This document shows, one piece after another, positions 18,034-26,449 of a DNA stretch of 64,000 nt. Below the pieces are notes generated by a model. It worked only from the letters and a program-made list of their open reading frames with translations. It was not told the DNA's origin and made no database searches. Both the position numbers and the translations under genes were made by a program. Numbering within the stretch: the stretch's first letter is position 1; every line of letters starts with the position of its first letter. Source of the stretch: Rhizobium sp. S152 (lineage in GTDB: Bacteria > Pseudomonadota > Alphaproteobacteria > Rhizobiales > Rhizobiaceae); assembly GCF_030380735.1 (NCBI RefSeq), contig NZ_JAUDRZ010000026.1:62001-126000 (forward strand), in the 5' to 3' direction.

Positions 18034-18617
18034 CAGCTCTCGCCGCCGACCCAGGTGACGGTCTCGGAAAGCTCCGGCCGAGGCCGCTCTACGGCGGGGA
18101 AATCGGTCGAACCCATGTGGATGAAGCCTGCGACCTTCTCGCCTGGCTTGACGCCGAGCAGCGGATAGGCGCGCTCATCATAGGCAAACCATTCCGTCAG
18201 CCAGTTCGCGACCCAGCCATGGGCATTGGCGGCGAAGATGAGGTTGAGGCAGACGGCACCGGCCGACATCAGCTGCTCCCACTCGGGGATCTTCACATGT
18301 GGGCCCGCCTTGCTGACGACGGCGACGACGACCGGCGCGCGGGTAAAGCGGGCGCGCTCCACCTGGATCATCTCGTCCGACAGTTCAGGCTTGACCGCCA
18401 GTGCAAGCGCGAGCAGTTCCTCGCCGATTCGCGCGCGCTCCTCGCCGCGGTAGACGATGAACCGCCACGGCGCGATCTTGCCGTGATCGGGCACGCGCGA
18501 CGCCAGCCGCAGGATCTCCTCGATCTCGGCCTTGTCGGGGCCGGGCTCGGACATCTGGAACGCGGGAATGGAGCGGCGAACGCCGAGGTAGTCGATCAAC
18601 TTGATATCGGATTTCAT
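18033..18617 (-). CDS. Nitroreductase family protein
   Basis: 194 residues. The compact nitroreductase fold is clear: FMN-binding RRSIPAFQ near the N-terminus, APWRFIVYRGEERARI, SAGAVCLNLIFAANAHGWVANWLT in the middle and PGEKVAGFIHMGS near the C-terminus. It resembles the short RutE/YdjA-type branch. Such enzymes reduce quinones, nitro compounds or enones with FMN. It is the first gene of a two-gene operon, overlapping the flavin reductase gene by one base. Confidence 0.9.
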   Translation of the reverse strand: MKSDIKLIDYLGVRRSIPAFQMSEPGPDKAEIEEILRLASRVPDHGKIAPWRFIVYRGEERARIGEELLALALAVKPELSDEMIQVERARFTRAPVVVAVVSKAGPHVKIPEWEQLMSAGAVCLNLIFAANAHGWVANWLTEWFAYDERAYPLLGVKPGEKVAGFIHMGSTDFPAVERPRPELSETVTWVGGES

Positions 18618-18730
18618 GCAGCGAAGACTTTCATTTTCAGGGGCGTATCGGGGATGGGTCTTGAATTTGCCATCGCATTGGTCTTGAAGTGGCCTCTGTG
18701 GTTTCAGATGTCAATTGGTTGCCAAAACAC

Positions 18731-19822
18731 ATGCCCGGCATAATGCCCACCGCGCGCTTGAGCCTAGCGGCCCTAATGGTCGCCCTCGCCCCTTTCGGCG
18801 CAAGGGGGCAGGATGCCTTCCAGGAGTTCAAGCAGCTCGACACGACGGCGAAGATGCCGAAGCTCAATGCCTTCATCGCGCCGGGCAACGTGCCGGCGGG
18901 CTCGAAGCTGCATGCGGTTGCGCTGGAGGCGAAGCTGACGGCATCGGGCGAACCCGTGCAGGACGGGCTTTCCTGGTACGTCTTCAGCCCGATTGCTGGC
19001 ACGGACGGCAAGCTGCCTCTGATCGCGAGCTCGAAGGGCGGCTCGGCCGATTTCCAACTCGCCGCCGGCGAATATTTTGTCAACGTCTCCTTCGGCCGCG
19101 CCGGTGTCACCCGGAAGCTGGTCGTGCCCGACGAGGGCGTGGTGGACAGGCAGACCATGGTGCTGGAGGCCGGCGGCCTGCTGCTCAACGCTGTCTCGGG
19201 CTCCGATGTCCGCATCCGTCCGGATCAGCTGAGCTTCTCCATCTATTCGGCGGAGGTGCGCGGCGATGGCGAACGCGGCCTAGTCATGGCCGACGTGCCG
19301 CCGAACACTGTCGTGCGCCTCAATGCCGGCACCTACCACATCGTCTCCGAATACGGCGACACGAACGCCTCGATCCGCGCCGACATCCAGGTCGAGGCCG
19401 GCAAGCTCACCGAAGCGACGATCCAGCACAAGGCGGCCCAGATCACCTTCAAGCTGGTGTCTGACAAGGGCGGCGAGGCGATCGCCGACACCGCCTGGTC
19501 GATCCTCACAGCGGCCGGTGACAGTGTCGGCGAAAGCGTCAGCGCTTTCCCGACCCTTGTGCTGGCCGAAGGCGAATATACTGCGGTCGCCCGCAACAAG
19601 GACAAGATCTACCAGCGCGACTTCAAGGTGGAAGCCGGTCGCAATACCGATGTCGAGGTCCTGATGCAGGATGTCCAGCCGGATGAGCCGGGCAATGCCG
19701 CCACGACGCTTGAAACCCAGGCGCCGCCGCAGGATGCGACCACTGCCTCCGGTCCTCACGCCCCGCTGCCGACTTTCGATCAACTCGAAGGCTCCGCGAA
19801 CAGCGGCCAGGACGCGGACTGA
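18731..19822 (+). CDS. Secreted hypothetical protein with repeated beta-sandwich-like units
   Basis: 363 residues from the ATG at 18731 (a GTG at 18689 and an ATG at 18743 are alternatives). A signal peptide (MPGIMPTARLSLAALMVALA, ending near GARGQDA) is followed by about four similar beta-strand units, each ending in a LAAGEYFVNVSFG, LNAGTYHIVSEYG or LAEGEYTAVARNK type strand and a hinge such as VEAGKLTEATI or VEAGRNTDVEV. The pattern recalls carboxypeptidase-regulatory-like or Ig-like domains. The last 45 residues are Pro/Thr-rich. It is probably periplasmic or cell-envelope bound. No named family is assigned. Confidence 0.72.
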   Translation: MPGIMPTARLSLAALMVALAPFGARGQDAFQEFKQLDTTAKMPKLNAFIAPGNVPAGSKLHAVALEAKLTASGEPVQDGLSWYVFSPIAGTDGKLPLIASSKGGSADFQLAAGEYFVNVSFGRAGVTRKLVVPDEGVVDRQTMVLEAGGLLLNAVSGSDVRIRPDQLSFSIYSAEVRGDGERGLVMADVPPNTVVRLNAGTYHIVSEYGDTNASIRADIQVEAGKLTEATIQHKAAQITFKLVSDKGGEAIADTAWSILTAAGDSVGESVSAFPTLVLAEGEYTAVARNKDKIYQRDFKVEAGRNTDVEVLMQDVQPDEPGNAATTLETQAPPQDATTASGPHAPLPTFDQLEGSANSGQDAD

Positions 19823-19855
19823 CGGCCGCTACGTCGTTGTTCCAAGACGAATAAA

Positions 19856-19890
19856 GAAAACCGCCCGGTTGCGATAGCCAGGCGGTTTTC
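19856..19890. terminator. Bidirectional terminator between the secreted protein gene and thrS
   Basis: GAAAACCGCC (19856-19865) pairs with GGCGGTTTTC (19881-19890); A-rich and T-rich flanks serve both directions. Confidence 0.85.
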
Positions 19891-19912
19891 GTTTCAGGTC
19901 ATTAGATCAGGC

Positions 19913-21922
19913 TCAGGCGGCAGCCCTGGCCTTCTTCGCTTCGTCCTTGCGGCGCACGTCAGGAGGCGTTGCTTCCAACGACAGGCTGGCAATCGCCTCG
20001 TCGAGCGACATTGAGGTCTGTTCCTGGCTGCCGAGGCGACGGATGTTGACCGTGCGCTCCTCGGCTTCCTTCTTGCCGCAGACGATGATGACGGGAACCT
20101 TCGTGACCGAGTGTTCGCGGACCTTGTAGTTGATCTTCTCGTTGCGGAAGTCGGTCGAAACGTTCAGGCCCGCCTCACGCAGCGCTTCGGCAACCTCGGC
20201 TCCATAGCCATCGGCTTCCGACGTGATGGTCGCGACGACGACTTGCTGCGGCGCGATCCAGAGCGGCATGTGACCGGCGAAGTTTTCGATCAGGATGCCG
20301 AGGAAGCGCTCCATCGAGCCACAGATGGCGCGATGGATCATGACTGGCTGCGTCTTTTCCGAATTGCTGTCGATGTAGAAGGCACCGAAGCGTTCCGGCA
20401 GGTTGAAGTCGACCTGTGTCGTGCCGCACTGCCATTCACGGCCGATTGCGTCCCTCAGCGTATATTCGAACTTCGGCCCGTAGAAGGCACCCTCGCCCGG
20501 CAGGATGCCGGTCTTGATGCGTCCGCCGGACTGCTCCTCGATCGTCTTCAGCACGTCCATCATCACGCTTTCGGCGCGATCCCAGAGCGCATCGGTGCCA
20601 ACGCGTTTGTCCGGGCGGGTCGAGAGCTTGACGACGATCTCCTTGAAGCCGAAATCCTCGTAGACCGACAGGATAAGGTCGTTGATGCGCAGGCACTCGG
20701 CCGCCATCTGCTCGTCGGTGCAGAAAACGTGGGCATCGTCCTGCGTGAAGCCGCGTACACGCATCAGGCCGTGCAGCGCGCCCGAGGCTTCGTAGCGATG
20801 CACCGTACCGAACTCTGCGAGACGGATCGGCAGCTCGCGATAAGACTTCAGGCCGTGCTTGAAGATCTGCACGTGACCCGGGCAGTTCATCGGCTTCAGC
20901 GCGAAGACGCGGTTGTCGGCTTCCTTGTCGTCGGGATGCGTGAAGGCATAGGCCGACTTCACCGCGAACATGTTTTCCTGATACCAGCCCCAGTGGCCCG
21001 AAGTTTCCCACAGCGAGGAATCGAGCACCTGAGGCGCGTTCACCTCTTCGTAGGTGCCGGCCAGACGACGGCGCATGTAGGAGGTCAGCGTCTGGAACAT
21101 CCGCCAGCCCTTGCCATGCCAGAACACGACGCCCGGACCCTCTTCCTGGAAATGGAACAGGTCCATTTCGCGGCCGAGCTTGCGGTGGTCGCGCTTCTCG
21201 GCCTCGGCGAGAATGTGCAGGTAGTTGTCCAGCTCAGACTGCTCGGCGAACGCCGTGCCGTAGATGCGCGAGAGCATGGCGTTGTTGCTATCGCCACGCC
21301 AATAGGCACCGGCGACCTTCATCAGCTTGAAGGCCGTGCCGATCTGGCCGGTGGAGGCCATGTGCGGCCCGCGGCAGAGGTCGAACCATTCGCCCTGATT
21401 GTAGATCTTCAGGTCCTGCCCCTCGGGGATCGCATCGACCAGCTCGACCTTGTAGCTCTCGCCCTTGGCGGCGAACACTTCCTTGGCCTTTTCGCGCGAC
21501 CACACCTGCTTGGTGAACGGCGCGTTGCGGGCGATGATCTCCTTCATCTTCTTTTCGATCTTCGGCAGATCTTCCGGTGTGAAGGGCTCGTTCTTGGCAA
21601 AGTCGTAATAGAAGCCGTTCTCGATCACGGGGCCGATCGTGACCTGCGTGCCGGGCCAGAGCTCCTGCACGGCTTCCGCCATCACGTGCGCCGCATCGTG
21701 CCGGATCAGCTCGAGCGCGCGGCCGTCGGTGCGGGTGATGATCTCGATGGTACCCGGAATGACGGGATCGGAAAGGTCGCGCACCGTGCCGTCGATCGCG
21801 ATGGCGACGGCCTTCTTGGCAAGCGACTTGGAAATGGATTCTGCGACATCCTTGCCGGTTGCGCCGGCATCATAGCTGCGCACGGAACCATCGGGAAATG
21901 TCAGGGAAACGGATTGGGACAT
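19913..21922 (-). CDS. thrS: Threonine-tRNA ligase
   Basis: 669 residues with AAGGAG eight bases before the ATG. An N-terminal TGS domain (1-65), the alanyl/threonyl editing domain (HDAAHVMAEAVQELWP and HGYYD-like YYDFAKNEPFTPEDL, with the downstream zinc-site Cys in FDLCRGPHM), the class II catalytic core (Zn ligand in MNCPGHVQIF, motif 2 RYEASGALHGLMRVRGFTQDDAH, motif 3 near HRAICGSMERFLGILIE) and the C-terminal anticodon-binding domain (PVIIVCGKKEAEERTVNIRRLG) are all present. It charges tRNA-Thr. A frame on the opposite strand of almost the same length is a shadow. Confidence 0.98.
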   Translation of the reverse strand: MSQSVSLTFPDGSVRSYDAGATGKDVAESISKSLAKKAVAIAIDGTVRDLSDPVIPGTIEIITRTDGRALELIRHDAAHVMAEAVQELWPGTQVTIGPVIENGFYYDFAKNEPFTPEDLPKIEKKMKEIIARNAPFTKQVWSREKAKEVFAAKGESYKVELVDAIPEGQDLKIYNQGEWFDLCRGPHMASTGQIGTAFKLMKVAGAYWRGDSNNAMLSRIYGTAFAEQSELDNYLHILAEAEKRDHRKLGREMDLFHFQEEGPGVVFWHGKGWRMFQTLTSYMRRRLAGTYEEVNAPQVLDSSLWETSGHWGWYQENMFAVKSAYAFTHPDDKEADNRVFALKPMNCPGHVQIFKHGLKSYRELPIRLAEFGTVHRYEASGALHGLMRVRGFTQDDAHVFCTDEQMAAECLRINDLILSVYEDFGFKEIVVKLSTRPDKRVGTDALWDRAESVMMDVLKTIEEQSGGRIKTGILPGEGAFYGPKFEYTLRDAIGREWQCGTTQVDFNLPERFGAFYIDSNSEKTQPVMIHRAICGSMERFLGILIENFAGHMPLWIAPQQVVVATITSEADGYGAEVAEALREAGLNVSTDFRNEKINYKVREHSVTKVPVIIVCGKKEAEERTVNIRRLGSQEQTSMSLDEAIASLSLEATPPDVRRKDEAKKARAAA

Positions 21923-22137
21923 TCAGAATTCTCCTTGTCCAGTCCCGCCAACGAATGCGGGTGGTTGCAATGATGCGGTCTACCGCAGCGTGATGCGAAT
22001 AATATTAGTCGGGATTCAATGCAACACTTTGCTCGAGTGGTTACATTGTAAACAGCTTCATCCTGTTGGGTGCATTGCACCGGTCAACTATCTGTGATTG
22101 CATCGGCGTTTCAGAATCGAAGTCGCAGGTGATCCGA

Positions 22138-22668
22138 ATGTGGTTTGAGATTCAGTCTTTTGTTCGTAATTATATTTTGCCAATCATTGGAGCTGTCGCA
22201 GCGATCGTTGGTCTGACGGTAACTTTTTCACCAAGGATTCGTGAATGGTTGAAGCCTGGCCCCAATCCTGGTCAAGCCAAGACTGCTGCAGCGATCGTCT
22301 ATCGCGGAAATGAAGTCCTTATGGTCAGGCGACGAGGAAGGGGAGAGCCTCTGACGTGGTACTTTCCCTCGGCCTCTGTTAAAGGAGGGGAAGAGCCTGC
22401 TGTAAGAGCGCTTCAGGAAGTTCGGGCGGAAACAGGGGTTGAATGCCGCTGTGAAAGGAAATTGGGAGAGCGGAAGCACCCCGACACCGGTGTCTACATG
22501 TATTATTTTGCTTGTTCATTTATTTCGGGAGACGCCACAAATCTCGACATCGGCGAAAATTCCGGTGTCGAATGGGTTCTAGCAGCCGATGCCGAAAAGC
22601 GAATGCGTACAAATGTCTTCGAGCCTGTTCAGAAATTTCTACAGGAGCTGAGGAATGAAGAGCAGTAG
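22138..22668 (+). CDS. Membrane-anchored Nudix-fold protein with altered Nudix box
   Basis: 176 residues from the ATG at 22138 (AGGTG seven bases upstream). A membrane helix (about 13-32) is followed by a cytoplasmic Nudix fold (about 50-170). The Nudix box reads GGEEPAVRALQEVRAETGV: the usual Arg-Glu of REUxEExGU is Gln-Glu and the first Glu of the EE pair is Ala, so metal binding and hydrolysis may be weak or lost. It shares KHPDTGVYMYYFAC with the HPDTHRVIGYFLC of the next gene, showing common origin. It overlaps that gene by 14 bases. Base composition is visibly lower in GC than the flanking thrS and yidD, suggesting acquisition. Confidence 0.8.
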   Translation: MWFEIQSFVRNYILPIIGAVAAIVGLTVTFSPRIREWLKPGPNPGQAKTAAAIVYRGNEVLMVRRRGRGEPLTWYFPSASVKGGEEPAVRALQEVRAETGVECRCERKLGERKHPDTGVYMYYFACSFISGDATNLDIGENSGVEWVLAADAEKRMRTNVFEPVQKFLQELRNEEQ

Positions 22669-23089
22669 AAAAATCGATAGCCTGGCAAGCCCGGATGTCG
22701 CTCTGGCCGTTGTAATCGACGAGGATCGCGTGCTCATGCTGGAGCGGCGTGACGATGCCGAACTGTCGTGGGTGTTTCCTGGCGGCAAGGTCGCGCCGGG
22801 TGAATCACCCGAAAATGCTGCCCGACGGGAGCTTTATGAAGAAGCCGGCATTCTGTGCAATGTCAGCAGGTCGATCGGAACCCGTGTTCATCCCGATACA
22901 CATCGGGTCATCGGTTATTTCCTCTGTGAGCCTCAGGAACTCTCCGCTCGCGTAATGGAACCACATCTATTTTCGAATGTATCCTGGATGACGTTGAGCG
23001 AATTGGAAGCTTCTATCAAGACCAGTTTGTTTGCGCCGGTTAGAGCAGCAATATCCGAAAAAGCCCGCAAATACGGCGGACGCCGATAG
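22655..23089 (+). CDS. Nudix hydrolase
   Basis: 144 residues. The Nudix box is complete (GGKVAPGESPENAARRELYEEAGI), so the enzyme should bind Mg2+ and hydrolyse a nucleoside diphosphate linked to another group. The substrate is not evident. It starts inside the end of the membrane-anchored Nudix gene, a tight overlap pointing to coupled translation and joint function, perhaps an active and a regulatory or scaffold subunit. It is convergent with yidD (3 bases apart). The pair interrupts the thrS-yidD neighbourhood. Confidence 0.88.
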   Translation: MKSSRKIDSLASPDVALAVVIDEDRVLMLERRDDAELSWVFPGGKVAPGESPENAARRELYEEAGILCNVSRSIGTRVHPDTHRVIGYFLCEPQELSARVMEPHLFSNVSWMTLSELEASIKTSLFAPVRAAISEKARKYGGRR

Positions 23090-23092
23090 CGT

Positions 23093-23491
23093 TCACGCCG
23101 TCTTCCGGCCAAGCGCGAGATACCGCCACGGCGTCCACCAGTGAAACCGCCGCTCCAGCGCCTCCGGCACCGGATCCAGTCCGCTCGTCCCTCCCGGCCC
23201 GCAGCGACCGACGCGAAACAGCGTCATCCAGCCGCCGGGCCACAGGCCATGCCGTGCAATGGCTTCGTAGCCGTATTCGGAACATGTCGGAATATGGCGG
23301 CAGGAATTGCCGATGAAGCCGGAGAGCGTCAGTTGGTAGAACCGGATGAAGCCCATGCCGAATAGTCTGTCCGGCGTCTTGCGGAATGGACCCCGGTAAT
23401 TGCGTGAAAATGCTGGCTGCTTCCTCGGTGCGGCGGCTGCACCGCCGTCGTCCTCGTCCTCATGGTCGGGGATGGAGCAGAACTGGCACAT
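23093..23491 (-). CDS. yidD: Membrane protein insertion efficiency factor YidD
   Basis: 132 residues. The family core is unmistakable: CRHIPTCSEYGYEAIARHGLWPGGWMTLFRVGRCGPGG followed by DPVP. An amphipathic segment (GFIRFYQLTLSGFIG) would dock on the inner membrane. YidD aids insertion of membrane proteins with YidC. It has a longer acidic, then basic N-terminal extension (about 45 residues) than E. coli YidD. It begins 7 bases after the stop of the iron-sulfur scaffold gene on the same strand. Confidence 0.93.
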   Translation of the reverse strand: MCQFCSIPDHEDEDDGGAAAAPRKQPAFSRNYRGPFRKTPDRLFGMGFIRFYQLTLSGFIGNSCRHIPTCSEYGYEAIARHGLWPGGWMTLFRVGRCGPGGTSGLDPVPEALERRFHWWTPWRYLALGRKTA

Positions 23492-23497
23492 GGCCGC

Positions 23498-23944
23498 TCA
23501 CGCTTCCACCGGCTGCGCGCGGCTTGCCTCGATCTGGCCGATCGCATCGACGACCGCGTCGAAGGTCAGCATGGTCGAAGCATGGCGGGCCTTGTAGTCC
23601 TTGACCGGCCGGAGGTACCGCATGTCCTCGAACCGCCCCGATGGCCCCTCGCCGTCCGCCTTCAGCATGTCGATCATTTCGCCGCGCGCCGCGCGCACCT
23701 CGTCCGCTGTGGCGCCCACCACGTGGCGGGCCATGATTGAGGACGAAGCCTGTCCGAGCGCGCAGGCTTTGACGTCGTGGGCAAAACCGCTCACCCTGTC
23801 GCCGTCCATCTTCAGCCAGATCTTCACTTTTGAGCCGCACAGCTTGGAGTGCGCCTGGGCACTGGCATCGGCATCGGCCAAGCTGCCGATCAGCGGGATA
23901 TTGCCCGCGAATTCGAGGATTTTGCTGTTATAGATGTCGTCCAT
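23498..23944 (-). CDS. Iron-sulfur cluster scaffold (IscU/NifU N-terminal-like)
   Basis: 148 residues. It carries the NifU/IscU-like SKLCGSKVKIWLK and VKACALGQASSSIMA motifs with two of the usual three cluster-binding Cys. The third Cys of IscU is missing; the block PVKDYKARHASTMLTFDAV has no Cys. This variant is the form usually seen next to yidD in rhizobia. It probably helps assemble or carry Fe-S clusters in the cytoplasm. It lies upstream of yidD in one transcription unit. Confidence 0.85.
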   Translation of the reverse strand: MDDIYNSKILEFAGNIPLIGSLADADASAQAHSKLCGSKVKIWLKMDGDRVSGFAHDVKACALGQASSSIMARHVVGATADEVRAARGEMIDMLKADGEGPSGRFEDMRYLRPVKDYKARHASTMLTFDAVVDAIGQIEASRAQPVEA

Positions 23945-24032
23945 CTCGAATTCCGCTCCGGATTCTCTGCGGATCGGCGCTCACCCTGTTGTCGTGTCTC
24001 AGACAAAAAACACATTGTCTCCTGTTCGAAGA

Positions 24033-24060
24033 CTTACATAGGAGGGCCGGTTTCCTATAT
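24033..24060 (+). promoter_or_regulatory. Likely folE promoter
   Basis: CTTACA and CTATAT (the common alphaproteobacterial -10 form) are separated by 16 bases. ACATAGGA and TCCTAT around this site also form an imperfect inverted repeat. Transcription from here gives a leader of about 190 bases before folE. Confidence 0.4.
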
Positions 24061-24066
24061 GTATGT

Positions 24067-24254
24067 CGTTCGAAGGCCAGAAAAATGCAATGGCCTCGTG
24101 TAAGTTTGATTGGGAAACCGTGCCGGAAGGGCCGCGAGTAACCGCCCCGAAAGCCCCGGAGCCTGCCAAAGGTGCATGTAATTCCCGTGAGTGGGATTTG
24201 CCAGTGGCTAGTCCGAAAGACGGTCCGCGATGCGGATCAGGAGACAGTTGCAAC
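24067..24254 (+). ncRNA. Structured folE leader, candidate THF-II (folE motif) riboswitch
   Basis: The 310-base gap between the scaffold gene and folE holds no gene, but the last 80 bases contain several hairpins: TCCC/GGGA (about 24183-24197), GTCC-GAAA-GAC, and TCCGC-GAT-GCGGA next to the folE ribosome-binding site AGGAG. In Alphaproteobacteria a structured leader upstream of folE, the folE motif or THF-II riboswitch, is known to sense tetrahydrofolate. Position and gene fit; the consensus was not matched base by base. Confidence 0.5.
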
Positions 24255-24869
24255 ATGGACGCCATCGTAAAGAACTTTCCGCAGACGGCATCTGATTCAT
24301 CCCGCCCCACCCAGAAGGAAGCCGAAGACGCGGTGCGCGTCCTGCTTCGCTGGGCCGGCGACGATCCGGCGCGCGAAGGCTTGCTCGACACACCCGCGCG
24401 CGTAGCCAAGGCCTACCGCGAACTTTTTGCCGGCTACGAGATGGATGCCGAGGACGTTCTAGGCCGCACTTTCGAAGAGGTCGCCGGCTATGACGACATG
24501 GTCCTCGTGAAGGACATCCCGTTCTTCTCCCATTGCGAACACCACATGGTACCGATCATCGGCAAGGCGCATGTCGCCTACATGCCTGACGGCAAGGTGC
24601 TCGGTCTTTCCAAGATCGCCCGCGCCGTCGAAATATACGGCCGTCGCCTGCAAACCCAGGAAACCATGACCTCGCAGATCGCCAAGGCGATTGATGAAAC
24701 ATTGCGTCCTCGCGGTGTTGCGGTCATGATCGAGGCCGAACACATGTGCATGGCGATGCGCGGTGTGCAGAAGCAGGGTTCCACCACATTGACGACAACC
24801 TTTACTGGGACTTTCAAAACTGAGCCGGCTGACCAAGCCCGCTTCATGACCATGGTTCGGAGCCGCTGA
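24255..24869 (+). CDS. folE: GTP cyclohydrolase I
   Basis: 204 residues from the ATG at 24255, 12 bases after AGGAGA; the frame is open back to 24063 but that stretch is leader RNA. It converts GTP to dihydroneopterin triphosphate, the first step of folate (and here possibly queuosine) synthesis. Zn ligands Cys and His are seen in FFSHCEHHMVPI and the third in AEHMCMAMRGVQKQGS. The GLSKIARAVEIYGRRLQTQE block and C-terminal TTTFTGTF are typical. It is followed 29 bases later by hisI. Confidence 0.97.
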   Translation: MDAIVKNFPQTASDSSRPTQKEAEDAVRVLLRWAGDDPAREGLLDTPARVAKAYRELFAGYEMDAEDVLGRTFEEVAGYDDMVLVKDIPFFSHCEHHMVPIIGKAHVAYMPDGKVLGLSKIARAVEIYGRRLQTQETMTSQIAKAIDETLRPRGVAVMIEAEHMCMAMRGVQKQGSTTLTTTFTGTFKTEPADQARFMTMVRSR

Positions 24870-24898
24870 TAAGGGCTTCGCTTGAGAAAGCAGCAACG

Positions 24899-25354
24899 AT
24901 GCCCTTCGCCTTCAATGCGCCGTCCGAAGACAAATCCGAACTTGAAGATGCCGGCGATTTCACGCCACGCTTTGACGATCGCGGCCTGATCACGGCGATC
25001 GTCACCGACGCCAAGGACGGCGAATTGCTGATGGTGGCGCACATGAACGCCAAGGCGCTGGCGCTCACCATCCAGACCGGCCAGGCCCACTATTTCAGCC
25101 GCTCGCGCGGCAAGCTCTGGCTCAAGGGCGAGACCTCAGGCAACATCCAGACAGTCAAGGAAATCCGCACCGATTGCGACCAGGACGCCATCTGGCTGAA
25201 GGTCGAGGTCGCAGGCCACGATGCGACCTGCCATACCGGCCGCCGCTCCTGCTTCTATCGCACGGTCAATCTGGAGGACGGCAAGCCGATGCTTGAGATC
25301 GCCGACGACGAGCTGCAGTTCGATCCTCACGAGGTCTACAAGAAAGACAGCTGA
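24899..25354 (+). CDS. hisI: Phosphoribosyl-AMP cyclohydrolase
   Basis: 151 residues. It opens the purine ring of phosphoribosyl-AMP in histidine synthesis. Catalytic and metal sites are present: AHMNAKALALTIQTGQAHYFSRSRG, KGETSGN, DCDQDAIWLKVE and TCHTGRRSCFYR with the Zn-binding Cys. It is the short, single-function form typical of Alphaproteobacteria (no HisE fused). It follows folE closely and is likely cotranscribed. Confidence 0.97.
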   Translation: MPFAFNAPSEDKSELEDAGDFTPRFDDRGLITAIVTDAKDGELLMVAHMNAKALALTIQTGQAHYFSRSRGKLWLKGETSGNIQTVKEIRTDCDQDAIWLKVEVAGHDATCHTGRRSCFYRTVNLEDGKPMLEIADDELQFDPHEVYKKDS

Positions 25355-25466
25355 ACACACGCATCCGCATCATATTGAAACGGAATTTTACGCGATACAC
25401 CGATTGGAAAGGGCAAAAGGGGCGCTAATATAGCTTATTGGGTGTTTACCGCAGGGAGGGCGGGCC

Positions 25467-26435
25467 GTGCTGAATTGGAACTTGTATCGGCAGTCCTCCG
25501 ACGCGGTCACCTCTGATCCTGGCGTCCCCGCAATACCTGACATGAGCATTTCCCCTCCCGCCCCCGCGCCCAAAAAAGCCCGCATAGCGCTCGCGCTCGG
25601 CGGCGGTGCCGCGCGTGGCTGGGCCCATATCGGCGTGTTACGCGCGTTGGATGAGGAGGGAATCGAGGTCGGCATGGTTGCAGGCACCTCGATCGGCGCT
25701 CTCGTTGGCGGCTGTTACCTCGCAGGGAAACTTGATGAACTCGAGGAATTCGCCCGCTCACTGACCATGCGCCGCATCGCCAGCCTGCTGGATCTGACGA
25801 TCGGCGGGAGCGGCCTGTTCGGTGGCATGCGGCTTACCAAGCGCATGCAGGAGCATCTCGAGGGTCTCACAGTCGAACAGCTGGACCGCCCCTTCGTGGC
25901 CGTCGCCGCCGAGGTCAATACCGGCCACGAGGTCTGGATCGGCAACGGCTCGCTGATCACGGCGCTGCGTGCTTCCTACGCACTGCCCGGCATCTTCGAG
26001 CCTATACGCAGCAACCAGCGCACGCTGGTCGACGGCGCCTTGGTCAATCCGGTGCCGGTTTCCGTATGCCGCGCCTATGAGCAGCCGCTCGTCGTCGCGG
26101 TGAACCTGAATTACGATCTCTACGGGCGCTCCGCCGTCGTGCGCCACAATGCCAGCCTGTCGCCGTCCGAGGTTCACAAGCGCGAGGAAGCGCCGACAAC
26201 GCGGCTTGGCATGACCGGCGTCATGGTCCAGGCCTTCAACATCATCCAGGACAGGATCGCGCGGGCGCGCCTTGCCGGCGACCCGCCGGATATCTCGATC
26301 AATCCGCGCCTGAGCGATATCGGTCTGTCGGAGTTTCATCGCGCCGGCGAAGCAATCGCGCGCGGTTACGAGGAGACCAAGGTGCGGCTTCCTGAATTGA
26401 AGCGGATGCAGGATTTGTTCGCCGGCTCCGTGTGA
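25467..26435 (+). CDS. Patatin-like phospholipase/esterase
   Basis: 322 residues from the GTG at 25467, with GGGAGGG upstream; an ATG at 25542 is the alternative. The oxyanion-hole loop GGGAARGWAHIGVL, the nucleophile elbow GTSIGALVGG and the catalytic Asp in LVDGALVNPVP give a complete Ser-Asp dyad. It resembles the RssA-type bacterial patatins. It would deacylate lipids; no signal peptide or membrane helix is seen. It lies after hisI (112 bases) and before the convergent CBS gene. Confidence 0.93.
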   Translation: MLNWNLYRQSSDAVTSDPGVPAIPDMSISPPAPAPKKARIALALGGGAARGWAHIGVLRALDEEGIEVGMVAGTSIGALVGGCYLAGKLDELEEFARSLTMRRIASLLDLTIGGSGLFGGMRLTKRMQEHLEGLTVEQLDRPFVAVAAEVNTGHEVWIGNGSLITALRASYALPGIFEPIRSNQRTLVDGALVNPVPVSVCRAYEQPLVVAVNLNYDLYGRSAVVRHNASLSPSEVHKREEAPTTRLGMTGVMVQAFNIIQDRIARARLAGDPPDISINPRLSDIGLSEFHRAGEAIARGYEETKVRLPELKRMQDLFAGSV

Positions 26436-26449
26436 AGCCGGCGAAACCG

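Noticed and set aside
20111..21973. Long open frame (620 codons) on the strand opposite thrS
   Set aside because: It is the mirror of the high-GC thrS codon pattern. Its translation has no domain and thrS is certain; similar mirrors exist opposite pyrG (6431-8185), parE (11924-13015) and the decarboxylases.
24063..24254. In-frame extension of folE to an ATG at 24063
   Set aside because: It would run through the likely promoter end and the structured leader, and lacks the ribosome-binding site that the ATG at 24255 has.
24190..24254. Possible cobalamin riboswitch before folE (CAGTGGC and CAGGAGAC resemble its boxes)
   Set aside because: The remaining B12-riboswitch elements, especially the long core with GGGAA...GCAACTG, are not in order; THF-II fits the gene better.
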